64,000 nt of DNA, taken from assembly GCA_024509875.1 (NCBI GenBank), contig JAMPIV010012173.1, positions 96,001-160,000 on the forward strand, given 5' to 3'. The DNA comes from Oreohelix idahoensis. Lineage: Eukaryota > Mollusca > Gastropoda > Stylommatophora > Oreohelicidae. The position numbers were made by a program, and so were the translations under genes. Below are positions 25,346-37,296 of this stretch, in pieces (positions within the stretch are counted from its first letter, which is position 1; every line of letters begins with the position of its first letter). The notes beneath the pieces are model-generated. The model was not told the DNA's origin. It saw only the letters and a program-made list of their open reading frames with translations, and did not search any database.

Positions 25346-26882
25346 CTCTTATGATACATTTCTTGTCGCCAATGTGGCCTAGAAACTTACATTTCGGATG
25401 GACCAGATCTGTGGGTTTAAAAAGAACAGAGCGAGCATTTGACATTATTGTTGACATTTATGGATCCAGAAATTTACATTCCTGGTTGGCTGTTACATGT
25501 ATGATGTCTCCAGTTTTGTCGAGAAAGTTACAAGAAGGACAAGTACACATTACACTTCTGATCTGTGGGTCTAAGCTACACACGGGACAGCCGTAACACA
25601 CAACGCTAATTCTACACTTGCAAGTTTTGGCTACAACAGGACAGATATAGGTCATCAACGGTTGACACAAATAAACAGTACGAGCATTTATATTATAATG
25701 CTACATAAAGCATAACAAGACAAGTACTGAAGTGAACTACTAGGCATTTGCTACGTGGACCATAACTGCATAGAAGGCGGGTTCCTATTGTAAACAGTAC
25801 TGCGGGTTGTGACACGTTTCATTCAACAACAGACTTTTCTAGGTCAGAGCATTCAAGCTACATTGTTGGAGGTCAAGTGTCTGTAAACAGTACGTGAAAT
25901 TGTAAACATTCAATGTGCAAGCCCTAATTTGAGAAGGTCATAGTAACTTTGGTTCGTGAATACTTTATGTTACAGTGGATTTGACGTTCAGTGCGCGTTT
26001 GACATTTCGTTTCTGTGTTCGCAAGGAGCAAGAAATTTATTTTAGTTTCAGCTGTGACTGAACTTGTTCTGCAACACATTGAAATTGATTGCTATATGTT
26101 TATGTCACTTCTACTGTTTTTGGTGTATTTTTCTGCGGGTTTTTCGGTTGGTGGGTCTTACGGTAAATATGCCACTTGATCGAGGCTTACTGTAAGCGGT
26201 CTGTAGGTGCAAATTTTCTTAATTTGGAAATTTGCTAGTGACAATTGGTCGCTATTGATGTTAGCTGTGATGTAATTGTACTTAACGTTGTTTTTGTAAT
26301 ATTTTGTCTGTTTTTCAGTTTTGATTGTCGATTTGTTTTGTTTGTATTCTGTAGGTCTCTCCTTTCTTGTGTATTTCTCTACACATTTTTGGTTAAAACA
26401 GTGTTGCCATTTGTATTGTTTTGTATTTTTGTCTTTGTATTTTTTTTTTGGTTGTACTACATTACTGTCATGCACAGTCTACATACACATACTTGGTCAT
26501 GTTTTGATATTATTGATAAGGTAGACTCTTCATATAGAGTTTGTTAAATAATATTATATAAGATATTTATACAAGTTCTTTGATAAAAGACTTGTTATCT
26601 ACAAAGATTGAGACAAGGTAAATACATATTCAAGTTCTTTATAAAAAAAGACTTGTGCCCATAGTGAGTGGGATATAAGGGATTTTTTTTTCCCACAGGT
26701 ACTCAAGTGATTTTTTGGGTACATTATAAACAAGAGGAACATACAAAGTCTTTGTCTAAGACTAAGACAGTAAAATAAAGTGAAGTGAGTATACAAGTCT
26801 AGCATTTCAGACTTGTCTCCCATTGAAGTGGGATAAGGTAATTTATTTAATTTTTTTCAGGTTTCTGATCTCATTAGACAGA
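25346..26882 (+). other. 1.5-kb leader of element B
   Basis: Non-coding leader between primer site and gag. Words like ACATTTCTGGTGGACCAG and ACATTTCGGATGGACCAG recur near its start, and AAGTTCTTT...AAGACTTGT recurs at about 26575-26660. It ends with a pyrimidine-rich TTTAATTTTTTTCAG at 26847-26861, just upstream of the gag ATG at 26883. That would suit a 3' splice site. Element D has a similar arrangement. Confidence 0.55.
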
Positions 26883-29051
26883 ATGTCTACATTGGATTTC
26901 TTCATCCAGCAAGGGTTGACCCTTGGTAAGTCTGGTAAAGAATTGGAAGAATATTCATCTGCTCAATTCGCTTTGCATTAAAGTCAGAAGAAAAGAAACA
27001 AAAAGAGGAAATTAAATTGAAAGCAGAAGCTGAACTAAAGAAGCTAGAAGCTGAGAATAGAAGATTAGAACTTGAAGAAAGAAGGTATCAAAGAGAGGCT
27101 GAGGAGAGAAAAGCTCAAGCTGATGAAAGAAAATTCCAGATGGAAATGGAAGACAAAAAAATTCAAGCTCAAGCTGCTGCAGAGGAAAAAAAAACTTCAA
27201 GCTGCTGCTGAGGCTGAAATTAGAAAAATGGAACATGAGGAAAGAAAACAGAAGATGGAACTTGATGAAAAACTCGCAATTTTGGAGTTAGAGAAATTGA
27301 AATTGGCGAGTACGGGTGCTCAGCAAACAACTTCGAGTACGACAAAGGAGTTTGTTAGTAGGATTAAATTGCCTCATTTCAATCCTTTAAAGGATGACGT
27401 AGCAGATTATCTAGATAGATTCCAATTTTTGTGCGATACGCATAACATAAAAAAGGAAAAATATGTTGAACAACTGATGCCATTTTTTACAGGTGACACA
27501 GTGACTACTCTTATGACAATAGACGAACATGAGAGGACTAATTATGATGTTGTCAGGGCAGCATTACTAAAGAAATACCAATTAAAACAAGAAGACTATC
27601 GTCTTCGTTTTAGGACAATGTTGCCAGAAAATGGAGTAGATTTCTCTGATTTTGTTACAAAGATACGTCGTACATTTACACGATGGGTTGAGTTGTCTCA
27701 GATTGAGAAAACATATGAAGGTCTAATGGACTTATTATTGCGAGATAAGGTTTTGTCATCTGTTAATGATTCTTTTCTTGCATTCCTTCATGAGCGTAAG
27801 CCTAAAAACTTAAAAGAAATGGAGGAATACTGTTGTCAGTATGCCACAGCACATCCCCATGCTACAGTTAGCAATTCTAAAGTGAAAGAAGGGTTGCCAG
27901 CTGCTTCGGCAACACCATATGGCCCTAATTTCAGAAAAAAATTTCAGGGTGCTCAACAAAATTGGAATAGGGGAAGTAATCAAAATTACACTCAGAAGCG
28001 GAGTAATCCAACACATGATGGTTCTTCGTCTATGCAGTGGAGACAAGATGGTAGTTCTCGTAATTTTAGTGGTAATAATTTGAGACACTTTCGTAAAGGC
28101 TATCCAAATAATAACTATTCAAATTTTCGAGGTAATCATTCTCGACGTCAAGATTATGACGATGGTGAATTTAGAAACCGGGATTCAAACCGGAATGATG
28201 ATTACAATAGGCAATATGATAACAATTACAGGGGAAATGATAGTCGAAATAATTACAGGGGAAATGATAATCGAGGTAGACCTAGGTTTAACAAAAAAAG
28301 ACCTTACCAACAGGCAAACTCTGCGCAACAAGAGTTTGATGGAGCCTGTAATACAGTAAATGATAGTGGTAACTCTAGGGCTATCACTGGTTGTGCTTTC
28401 GATTTTGGGAGAGCAACTGAATGCCCCCAATGCTTAACATTGTTTGACTCATCAACTGTATCTACGCTAAGTTGTGGTCACCCTCTTCCTGCTCTACCTG
28501 CTACAGTTGCGCATGATGGGAGAGGATCTCTCATCTTACATAAAGGTCTAATAAATGATAGGCTAGTCTCAGTACTTTTCGATTCGGGATGTACTACCGT
28601 CGGGGTTAAGGAGTCTCTGATAGATCCTTGCTGTGCCACTGGAAAAACAATCAAATGTGTTACATTTGGTGGTACTATGGAAAGCTATCCTACTGCTATT
28701 ATTAGGATTGACACTCCTTTCTTCACAGGAGATGTCCATGCATGTCTTCTTCCTAATCCTATTGCGGATCTTATAATCGGTCGTATTCATGGGGTTAAGG
28801 AATGCACCCCGCAACAAATTTCTAGTTGGGAAGAAAGAAACATTCAAACGGTCAATGCAGTGGTGACAAGAGCTCAAGCTCTTAATCCCCCAACTTCATC
28901 TGATAATAGTAATGAAGTTGATAGCCAAGACGAGCACTTGGTGATTTCCCATGACTCGTTTGTTAAACGTCAAGAAGAGGATCCTTCTTTGAAGAAATAC
29001 TTCCTTCTTGCAAAGAAAGGGGATCCCAATCAAAATACGAAATCACAAATC
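26883..29051 (+). CDS. Gag-protease of element B (frameshifted)
   Basis: The start MSTLDFFIQQG matches element D's MSTLEYFIIQG. A shift near 26975 leads to the charged coiled-coil frame (27017-27190). An A9 run at 27183-27191 shifts again into the long frame 27072-29135. In that frame, residues about 155-262 form the capsid part resembling SCAN (LLKKYQL, YRLRFRTM, LMDLLLRDK). Residues about 290-430 are rich in Asn, Arg, Gly and Tyr (RGN-type repeats) in place of a CCHC knuckle. A conserved C-x2-C-x13-C-x-H motif sits at residues 451-470. The retropepsin word LFDSGCTT has its Asp at residue 504 (28581). A further one-base gain near 29045 separates this frame from the integrase frame. Confidence 0.9.
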
Positions 29052-31761
29052 GTATATCACTATGAAGAATGGTATATTGGTACGAATGGTACAACACTCG
29101 GACAAGTCTATGCACTCGCAAATTCTTGTGCCTAAGTGTATGAGAGCCTTAATTCTTCGGCATGCACACGATTCTCAGTGTGCGGGACACATGGGTTTTT
29201 CCAGAACTAAAACTAGAGTCCTTGCGTCATTCTTTTGGCCATTCGTGAATAAAGACATCCGAATTTATTGCCGATCTTGCAAAATTTGTCAAGAGGTCAA
29301 GTCTAGGGGTCCGAGACATGCTGCTCCTATTCAGGCTGCAGATATTCCGATTCGGCCGTTTCAGAAAATGGCTATAGACATCATTGGTCCGTTCAAAATT
29401 AAGTCAGCCAGAGGACACCAATTTATCCTCACTTGCGTGGACATGTGCACGCGTTGGCCAGAGGCTATTCCTCTGAAGAGCATATCAACTGTCGATATCG
29501 CTGATGCTCTTTGGCTCGTATTTTCTCGTCTGGGATTCCCCGGAGAAATACTGTCGGATCACGGCACTCAGTTAATTTCGGACGTTATGTCTCAGGTAAT
29601 GGCTACGCTAGACATTAAAAGGTCTCTCAGTAGTATTTATCATCCAATGTCCAATGGATTGGTAGAACGTCTTAACAGGAAACTAAAGAACTTACTTGGC
29701 AAGATAACGGAGGATCATCCTGAAGATTGGGACAGGGTTTTACCTGCAGTCCTCTTTGCCTATAGAGAGGTTCCCAACGAGCATACAGGGTTTTCTCCTT
29801 TCGAACTTGTCTTTGGCGCGCAACCGCGCGGGCCAATGTCCTTGTTACACGATTTGATAACTTCCGATAATATCGACGATGATACACAATCGTCATATGA
29901 ATATGTTATAGCTCTTAGGGAAAAGATTATCGAATCGTGCAGGTTAGCAACTTCATCTTCCGAATTTGCGAAAGAAAAAGCTAGGCGATTTGCTAATAAG
30001 AAAAGACGCCTACGTCAACTTTGTCCTGGAGACAAAGCATATGTCTTACTGCCCTCAAGAGAGAATAGACTTCTCATTTCTTGGAAGGGTCCATACACTA
30101 TAGTCTCGAAAATTTCTGATGTCGACTATATTGTCGATGTGGATGGAAGGCATAAAACCTTCCATATAAATATGCTAACAGAGTTTATTGAACGTCCAGA
30201 CTATTTACAGCCTATTTTCCAGGCGACGGACGACTCTCCAGTTCAACATGGTCACATCTCATCCCTGTCCGTTATACAGGATGAGGAAACTATTTTTTCT
30301 GACGTGAACTTACCTCTTCCTGCGATTCCACTTACTTCAACGGAATCGTGGAGAGACGTTACAGTCTCTTCCAACTTGTCTTTTGAGGAACAGCGTCAAG
30401 TATCCTCTACGTTACAATCATATCAGGATGTCCTTACCGACATTCCTGGACACACAGATGTCATAGAACATGACATCATACTTACTGATCGTAATCCGAT
30501 CAGAGTAAGACCATACCCAATACCTATTCATTTTCAAGCACAAGTCGAGAAAGAATTGGATGAAATGATTCAACTACAAATAATTGAACCATCCACTTCA
30601 GCTTATTCTTCGTCGATAGTTATTGTTCGAAAGAAAGACAATAACATACGTCTTTGCGTTGATTATCGCAAATTAAATCAAGTTACGAAGTTCGATGCTG
30701 AACCTATGCCGTTATTAGATGATCTACTTATTAGACTTTCTAAAGCTAAATTCTTTACTAAACTAGACTTGTCGAAAGGTTATTGGCAAGTCCCACTGAC
30801 GGAACACGCCAAACCTCTCACTGCTTTTTCGACACCTAGGGGTCTGTTTCAATGGAATTTTATGCCTTTCGGGCTTATGAACGCCCCAGCGACTTTCGTG
30901 CGCATGATGCGACGAATTCTATCAGATCGTGCAGATGTCATTGCATATTTAGACGACATCTGTCTTTTCAGCGATACTTGGGAAGAACACTATGTGGGTC
31001 TGAAGGAATTGCTATCTACTCTACGTGAGCATAGATTGACTGCTAAACCCTCTAAAGCTTTTGTTGGGTTTAGTGAAATTTCCTTCCTAGGTCATCGAGT
31101 TGGTCATGGTCTGTTGAAGACAGAGGACCAAAACATTTCAAAGATATTAAATATCTCGGTTCCGAAGACAAAAAAGCAAGTGCGTAGTCTCTTGGGATTG
31201 ATACAATTCTATGGAAGATTCATTGAGAATCTGTCCTCCATTATGGCACCACTTTCAACGTTATTGAAAAAAGGTTCTCCTAATATGGTGCGTTGGTCCC
31301 AAGAATGCCAATCTTCATTGGATCAGGTTAAGAATTTGTTCTCATCTCATCCTATCTTAAGACTACCGACGATTGATAAGACTTTTGTCCTTCGGAGTGA
31401 TGCCTCTTCCACTGGCATTGGAGCGGCACTAATGCAGGAATATTCAGGAACTCTGCATCCTGTAATGTATATTTCTAGGAAGCTGAATGCGGCAGAAAGG
31501 AATTACTCGGTTTTGGACCGTGAATTGTTGGCTATGGTTTGGTCCATTCTTAAGCTACAAAGGTTCCTTCTGGGCGCGCATTTCTTTATGGAAACCGACC
31601 AAAAAGCTCTTACGGCTATGCAAAGTAAGGATTTGAAGAGCTCGAGATCTACTCGTTATGCTATTGCTCTTCAGCCTTTCCATTTCACGGTGCGAGCTAT
31701 CCGTGGTTCGGATAATGTGATGGCGGACATATTGTCTAGATGCCCACATGATTCCAGTTAA
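29008..31761 (+). CDS. Integrase-RT-RNase H of element B
   Basis: A 917-codon frame; the authentic part begins near 29050. Residues 52-94: HHCC zinc finger (HAHDSQCAGH, CRSCKIC). Integrase core: Asp124 (MAIDIIGPF), Asp184 (ILSDHGTQL), Glu220 (GLVERLN), a DD35E spacing. GPY/F module at 359-395 (SWKGPYTI, FHINMLTEF). Reverse transcriptase from about 500: Asp587 (KLDLSKGYWQ), FMPFGLMNAP, YLDD at 647-650. RNase H: Asp798 (LRSDASSTG), Glu839, Asp864, Asp907 region (GSDNVMADILSR). No key residue is missing. The order integrase then RT is the reverse of ordinary Ty3/gypsy elements and that of the Gmr1 group. Stop TAA at 31759-31761. Confidence 0.95.
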   Translation: MQRKGIPIKIRNHKSYITMKNGILVRMVQHSDKSMHSQILVPKCMRALILRHAHDSQCAGHMGFSRTKTRVLASFFWPFVNKDIRIYCRSCKICQEVKSRGPRHAAPIQAADIPIRPFQKMAIDIIGPFKIKSARGHQFILTCVDMCTRWPEAIPLKSISTVDIADALWLVFSRLGFPGEILSDHGTQLISDVMSQVMATLDIKRSLSSIYHPMSNGLVERLNRKLKNLLGKITEDHPEDWDRVLPAVLFAYREVPNEHTGFSPFELVFGAQPRGPMSLLHDLITSDNIDDDTQSSYEYVIALREKIIESCRLATSSSEFAKEKARRFANKKRRLRQLCPGDKAYVLLPSRENRLLISWKGPYTIVSKISDVDYIVDVDGRHKTFHINMLTEFIERPDYLQPIFQATDDSPVQHGHISSLSVIQDEETIFSDVNLPLPAIPLTSTESWRDVTVSSNLSFEEQRQVSSTLQSYQDVLTDIPGHTDVIEHDIILTDRNPIRVRPYPIPIHFQAQVEKELDEMIQLQIIEPSTSAYSSSIVIVRKKDNNIRLCVDYRKLNQVTKFDAEPMPLLDDLLIRLSKAKFFTKLDLSKGYWQVPLTEHAKPLTAFSTPRGLFQWNFMPFGLMNAPATFVRMMRRILSDRADVIAYLDDICLFSDTWEEHYVGLKELLSTLREHRLTAKPSKAFVGFSEISFLGHRVGHGLLKTEDQNISKILNISVPKTKKQVRSLLGLIQFYGRFIENLSSIMAPLSTLLKKGSPNMVRWSQECQSSLDQVKNLFSSHPILRLPTIDKTFVLRSDASSTGIGAALMQEYSGTLHPVMYISRKLNAAERNYSVLDRELLAMVWSILKLQRFLLGAHFFMETDQKALTAMQSKDLKSSRSTRYAIALQPFHFTVRAIRGSDNVMADILSRCPHDSS

Positions 31762-32147
31762 ATCTTGTGTCCTAGTTTTTCCTGATATATTTTCAGACTT
31801 AGGTCTGTCCTTAATATCATAATATGTTGTAATACAAATGTATTTGGATGATGTTTAGATAATTTAACAAATTTCATTTTGTCCATCCATCAGTGATATG
31901 TTGCTAAAATAGCATTGACATTTGTATATTGCTATGATTATATTATTTAGTAATGTTTGATATATGATTGGTATTGCCAGCAACTTAGGTTTCTTGAATG
32001 GTATCCCTTAGTTTGTTTGGTTTAAAGGAAATATTTTCTCTTATGTTGGGAGATGATTTGTACCCTCTTCTATTGTACCTGATATTAGGTTCATTGTTTG
32101 CATGAGCACAGAAGTGATACTGGTGCTATCTTGCTCATGAACATATT
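31762..32147 (+). other. 3' non-coding region of element B
   Basis: AT-rich, no open frame of interest, leads to the A-run/T-run and polypurine tract. Confidence 0.7.
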
Positions 32148-32193
32148 AAAAAAAAAAATTGCATTTTTTTTTTTACAGGGGGGGTGGTAGTAA
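32148..32193 (+). promoter_or_regulatory. A-run/T-run hairpin and polypurine tract of element B
   Basis: A11 (32148-32158), a short loop, T11 (32164-32174), then ACAGGGGGGGTGGTAGTAA up to the LTR. The polypurine tract primes plus-strand DNA in LTR elements. A T-rich stretch just upstream is known to help such priming. Element D has the same arrangement. Confidence 0.8.
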
Positions 32194-33337
32194 TGTTGCT
32201 GTCATTTTCGACGGAGTCATCTGTCAAGTTATTTGCTTATGTTTGTATCATAAGTATAATTGTGTCTTTACCTGCGATGTCAGGTTGATTAGGGGTTGTC
32301 TTCCCTTGTTTATTCATTCATTGTGTTTGACCTTTAGGGTCAGAGGTTGTCAGTTCGGGCGTAGGCCTATGGGAAGGTTTTTTAAGCGGGAGTGAGATAT
32401 ACTTCCGGGAAGCCGGGAGGTCCTGTTTTTCTGAAGGGACCAAGAGTCCATTGTTTTTCGGGGAGAATCTTCGAAGTAACTGCTATGGCAGTTTTCCCCA
32501 GTGAATCTCTGTGCGTCGGGATGACGACAGAATTCCTTGTGTAGTTCTGAGGATTCATTTACCAGGTAATACCGACCTTTATGCATTATTACGCTTTTCG
32601 GTGGCAGAACATGTAAAGGATTACCTAGGGTGAACAGCAGTTCACGGATCCGCCATTTCAGAACTTATATATTTGTGCTCGAGGTAGCCATCCAAGACTG
32701 TTAGTCTTATATTGTCCAGAAATCCAGTGACGAAGATATATTGTGGGAGCCGCAGATTGGCGGAACTTCTATCTACAATAAGTATTACTGCAGGGTTGAT
32801 GATAACCTATTTAACAGAAGTACACGGCCGACGTCAGAACGAGGCCTGTGCTTTCGGCTATTATACTACAGCCTGATATGTGCAATTGGCGGGAGTGCCA
32901 AGTTGCACCTATGTGTCAAGGTAACTAAGGCATCTGACGCGTTTAGTCAGAGACGCCAAGGGCGACGCTACGAACTGTCATTATTGAAGAACTTTGCTAT
33001 TGACCATGCACGTCTATTCTGATGTTTACCTTTTTGAATGCCAAATGTATACCTATCGATGTCAGGTCAGCATGACCTTGTTACACTGACTGTTCCTGTT
33101 GATACTATGTGTGTTCCCGTCAATAAATGTCTTGAAACATGCCTGCAGTGTCAAAGCATCCTTGATTACTGCATGTGAGAGTATGGGTTGCAGGATCTAC
33201 ATCTATACGAGCCTAAACACATTCGCGTCTTCATTCGCACCCACACTCAATTCATCATACGCTCGCACTACACATCTAACAACATGTATACTGTCTTGGG
33301 CCAGTGATCACCTCAACAAGAAAAAAAGACAGTTACA
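32194..33337 (+). repeat. 3' LTR of element B
   Basis: Same length and, where compared, same sequence as the 5' LTR; AATAAA at 33122-33127. The sequence then returns to the polymerase of element A. Confidence 0.96.
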
Positions 33338-33822
33338 GCTACCCAATATCACACAGGAATTTGTATTAAGGACGGACGCTAGCAGTATAGGTATTGGTGC
33401 AACTCTCTTGCAGAAATCAAAAGCCCAGCCGAAGGAACTTTTACCAGTCGCCTACGCCAGTAGGAAGCTGAATGCAGCTGAGTTGAACTACTCGACCATA
33501 GAGAAAGAATGTTTGGCTCTAATTTGGTCCATCGACAAATTTTCACCTTACCTGTATGGGACACACTTCATTGTCCAAAGCGATCGTCAGCCTTTAACAT
33601 TCTTGGCTGCATCTAAAAAGTTAAATTCGAGATTGTTAAGGTGGAGTCTGCTTCTGGCGCCTTATTCCTTTACCGTGAATTACATTCCGGGAAGAGACAA
33701 TGTAGGAGCTGATTTTTTAAGTCGACACCCTTTACTATGGAAGGACAGACGCACAAGGATTAACTACAGCAGGGGTTTACACGTCAGCTATGACAGGTCA
33801 CAGCTAGGAAAGGTGGGGGCTA

Positions 33823-33834
<12 letters not shown>
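33338..33834 (+). pseudogene. RNase H of element A (3' part of split polymerase)
   Basis: The reading resumes LPNITQEFVLRTDASS at 33340, continuing the KPILTL left at 24177. RNase H motifs: LRTDASSIGIG (Asp), STIEKECLAL (Glu), VQSDRQPL (Asp), PGRDNVGADFLSR (Asp). It ends at the GTGGGGGCTATGTCG junction, so the last codons overlap the polypurine tract and LTR start (TGA near 33828). Confidence 0.93.
33804..33822 (+). promoter_or_regulatory. Polypurine tract of element A
   Basis: AGGAAAGGTGGGGGC followed by TA directly before the 3' LTR. Confidence 0.8.
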
Positions 33835-35280
<1,446 letters not shown>

Positions 35281-35505
35281 ATGGTATCGCAATCTGTTGT
35301 GGCCAGTGCGGAGTCTGAAGATTACCACTTGTTCTCTTCTGTTGAGCTGGTAGTAAGCATCAATCTGTGTGTGACCTGGATGTTCTACATTTGTTTCTGT
35401 ATCTGATTCTGATAAAAATCTTTGCCTCCTCGAAAGTTATGCTTGCATCAGGCTGAGGTAGATGTGAAACTTCGTCAGCCTCTTCATTGCCATTCGATAA
35501 ATTAT
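35281..35505 (-). pseudogene. RNase-H LINE relic I, 5'-ward part (other side of element A)
   Basis: Minus strand: the words GNEEAD (RNase H catalytic region, about 35495), PQPDASITFEEAK, and, after a frameshift, RREQVVIFRLRTGHNRL and RYH. The last joins, across element A and with one copy of ATGGT, to LFNKLKIG at 19188. Confidence 0.88.
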
Positions 35506-35616
35506 AATTTAGTCAGAATTTTCCACCGAACTGTTAAAGTTACATATATACCACAATTATTCCCAATTCCAGACAAACCTGAAACTCGAAAAAAAAACAT
35601 AATTTTATCAAGATAA

Positions 35617-37100
35617 ATCTTCTTCTTCGTCGTCGTTCACTCTCAGATAACCACATCTGTCTCTCTTGTAAAGTTTGCAGTCGTCTCAGGCTTCTCTTGT
35701 CACCAATACAGTTTCTCCCTCAACTTGGTTGGAGAAAGCCACGCGGCCACCCTGCTCCTCTCGTGGAGCCGATAGTTTTGGAGTAAGTGTTTGTTCTACT
35801 GTTTGTTTGTTTGTCCTAGCCAGATGTTCTACTGTTTGTTTGTTTGTCTTAGCCACATGTTCTACTGTTTGTTTGTTTGTCTTAGCCACATGTTCTACTG
35901 TTTGTTTGTCCTAGCCACGTGTTCTACTGTTAGTTTGTTTGTCCTAGCCACATGTTCTACTGCTTGTTTGTTTGTCCTAGCCACATGTTCTACTGTTTGT
36001 TTGTTTGTCCTAGCCACGTGTTCTACTGTTAGTTTGTTTGTCCTAGCCACATGTTATACTGTTTGTTTGTTTGTCCTAGCCACATGTTCTACTGTTTGTT
36101 TGTTTGTCCTAGCCACATGTTCTACTGTTTGTTTGTTTGTCCTAGCCACATGTTCTACTGTTTGTTTGTTTGTCCTAGCCACATGTTCTACTGTTTGTTT
36201 GTTTGTCCTAGCCACAAGTTCTACTGTTTGTTTGTTTGTCCTAGCCACATGTTCTACTGTTTGTTTGTTTGTCCTAGCCACACGTTCTACTGTTTGTTTG
36301 TTTGTCCTAGCCACATGTTCTACTGTTTGTTTGTTTGTCCTAGCCACATGTTCTACTGTTTGTTTGTTTGTCCTAGCCACATGTTCTACTGTTTGTTTGT
36401 TTGTCCTAGCCACATGTTCTACTGTTTGTTTGTTTGTCCTAGCCACATGTTCTACTGTTTGTTTGTTTGTCCTAGCCACACGTTCTACTGTTTGTTTGTT
36501 TGTCCTAGCCACATGTTCTACTGTTTGTTTGTTTGTCCTAGCCACATGTTCTACTGTTTGTTTGTCCTAGCCACATGGTCTACTGTTTGTTTGTCCTTGC
36601 CACATGGTCTACTGTTTGTTTGTCCTAGCCACATGTTCTACTGTTCGTTTGTCCTAGCCACATGTTCTACTGTTTGTTTGTCTTAGCCACATGTTCTACT
36701 GTTTGTTTGTTCTAGCCACATGTTCTACTGTTTGTTTGTCCTAGCCACATGTTCTACTGTTTGTTTGTCCTAGCCACATGTTCTACTGTTTGTTTGTCCT
36801 AGCCACATGTTCTACTGTTTGTTTTTTCTAGCCACATGTTCTACTGTTTGTTTGTCCTAGCCACATGTTCTACTGTTTATTTGTCCTAGCCACATGTTCT
36901 ACTGTTTGTTTGTCCTAGCCACATAAGGACATATTTGCCTGTTTGTTTGTCCTAGCCACATAAGCACATATCTGCCTGTTCGATTTTCAATTTGTTGTAC
37001 AGAAGGTGTTTGAATCTGCAATGGCCTGTTCTAAGTCTGAAGATTATCACTTGCTCTCTTCTTGGTAATGTATAGTACGGTTCTGCAGTATCGGACTCTA
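35617..37100 (-). pseudogene. RNase-H LINE relic II, expanded by a minisatellite
   Basis: Minus strand: DTAEPYYTLPRREQVIIFRL, RTGHCRFKHLLYNKLKIEQ and ADMCLCG occupy about 37095-36960. The QTVEH half of the zinc-like motif and its downstream segment (LLQNYRLHERSRVAAW, KLREKLY, then DVVI and a stop) lie at 35800-35630, followed by a GAA-rich tail (top strand TCTTCTTCTTCG at 35617). Between the two halves sits the minisatellite at 35792-36957. A TGA replaces the Gly codon after KLY. This is the same LINE family as relic I. Confidence 0.85.
35792..36957. repeat. 33/29-bp minisatellite, 36 copies, arisen within a LINE
   Basis: Unit start TGTTCTACTG occurs 36 times from 35792 to 36895. Spacing is 33 bases for units 1-23 (one exception, 29, after unit 4), then 29 bases from the unit at 36547 to the end. 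The two unit types differ by one TTTG. Two longer, degenerate units with CACATAAG...CATAT follow to 36957 and run into LINE code. Read on the minus strand, the 33-mer encodes an 11-residue unit (ARTNKQTVEHV), the zinc-like motif of the LINE. The large open frames on both strands (35791-36686, 36054-36545) are by-products. Confidence 0.97.
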
Positions 37101-37296
37101 AAGTAAATCTTTAAGGAGCTCAGTGTTTTCAAAGTAGATCCCCCTTGCTCCTGAGTTGCCTACAGCGGACATACGGCCTATTTGTATTTTTAATTACACA
37201 CTTAACTCCCACGCGTAAAAAAAGACTTAACACTATATTCCTTTGGCAGCTGAATGGTACTAATGATGAAGTAAGCAGTAACTTTTTAAAAATTAC

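Larger units (their letters stand above)
24178..33337 (+). mobile_element. LTR retrotransposon B (Gmr1-like, integrase before RT), nested in A
   Basis: 9160 bases with two 1144-base LTRs (24178-25321 and 32194-33337) that I see as identical in the stretches compared, TGT...ACA ends, a primer site and a polypurine tract. The target is the polymerase gene of A. The repeat at the junctions is only GCT (24175-24177 and 33338-33340). Coding order: Gag, protease, integrase, reverse transcriptase, RNase H. All catalytic motifs are present, but three frameshifts interrupt the reading frame. It is the youngest LTR element here judged by LTR identity. Confidence 0.95.

Noticed and set aside
26245..26547. 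Hydrophobic 100-codon frame that might be an envelope or membrane protein
   Set aside because: It lies in the T-rich leader of element B before gag, has no counterpart in D and reflects base composition.
35791..36686. Long open frames on both strands (up to 259 codons) at 35.8-36.7 kb
   Set aside because: They are read from the 33-bp minisatellite, whose length is a multiple of three; the same unit is open in several frames.
35792..36923. Regularly spaced repeats that could look like a CRISPR array
   Set aside because: There are no unique spacers; units are contiguous, in a eukaryotic repeat setting, and derive from LINE code.
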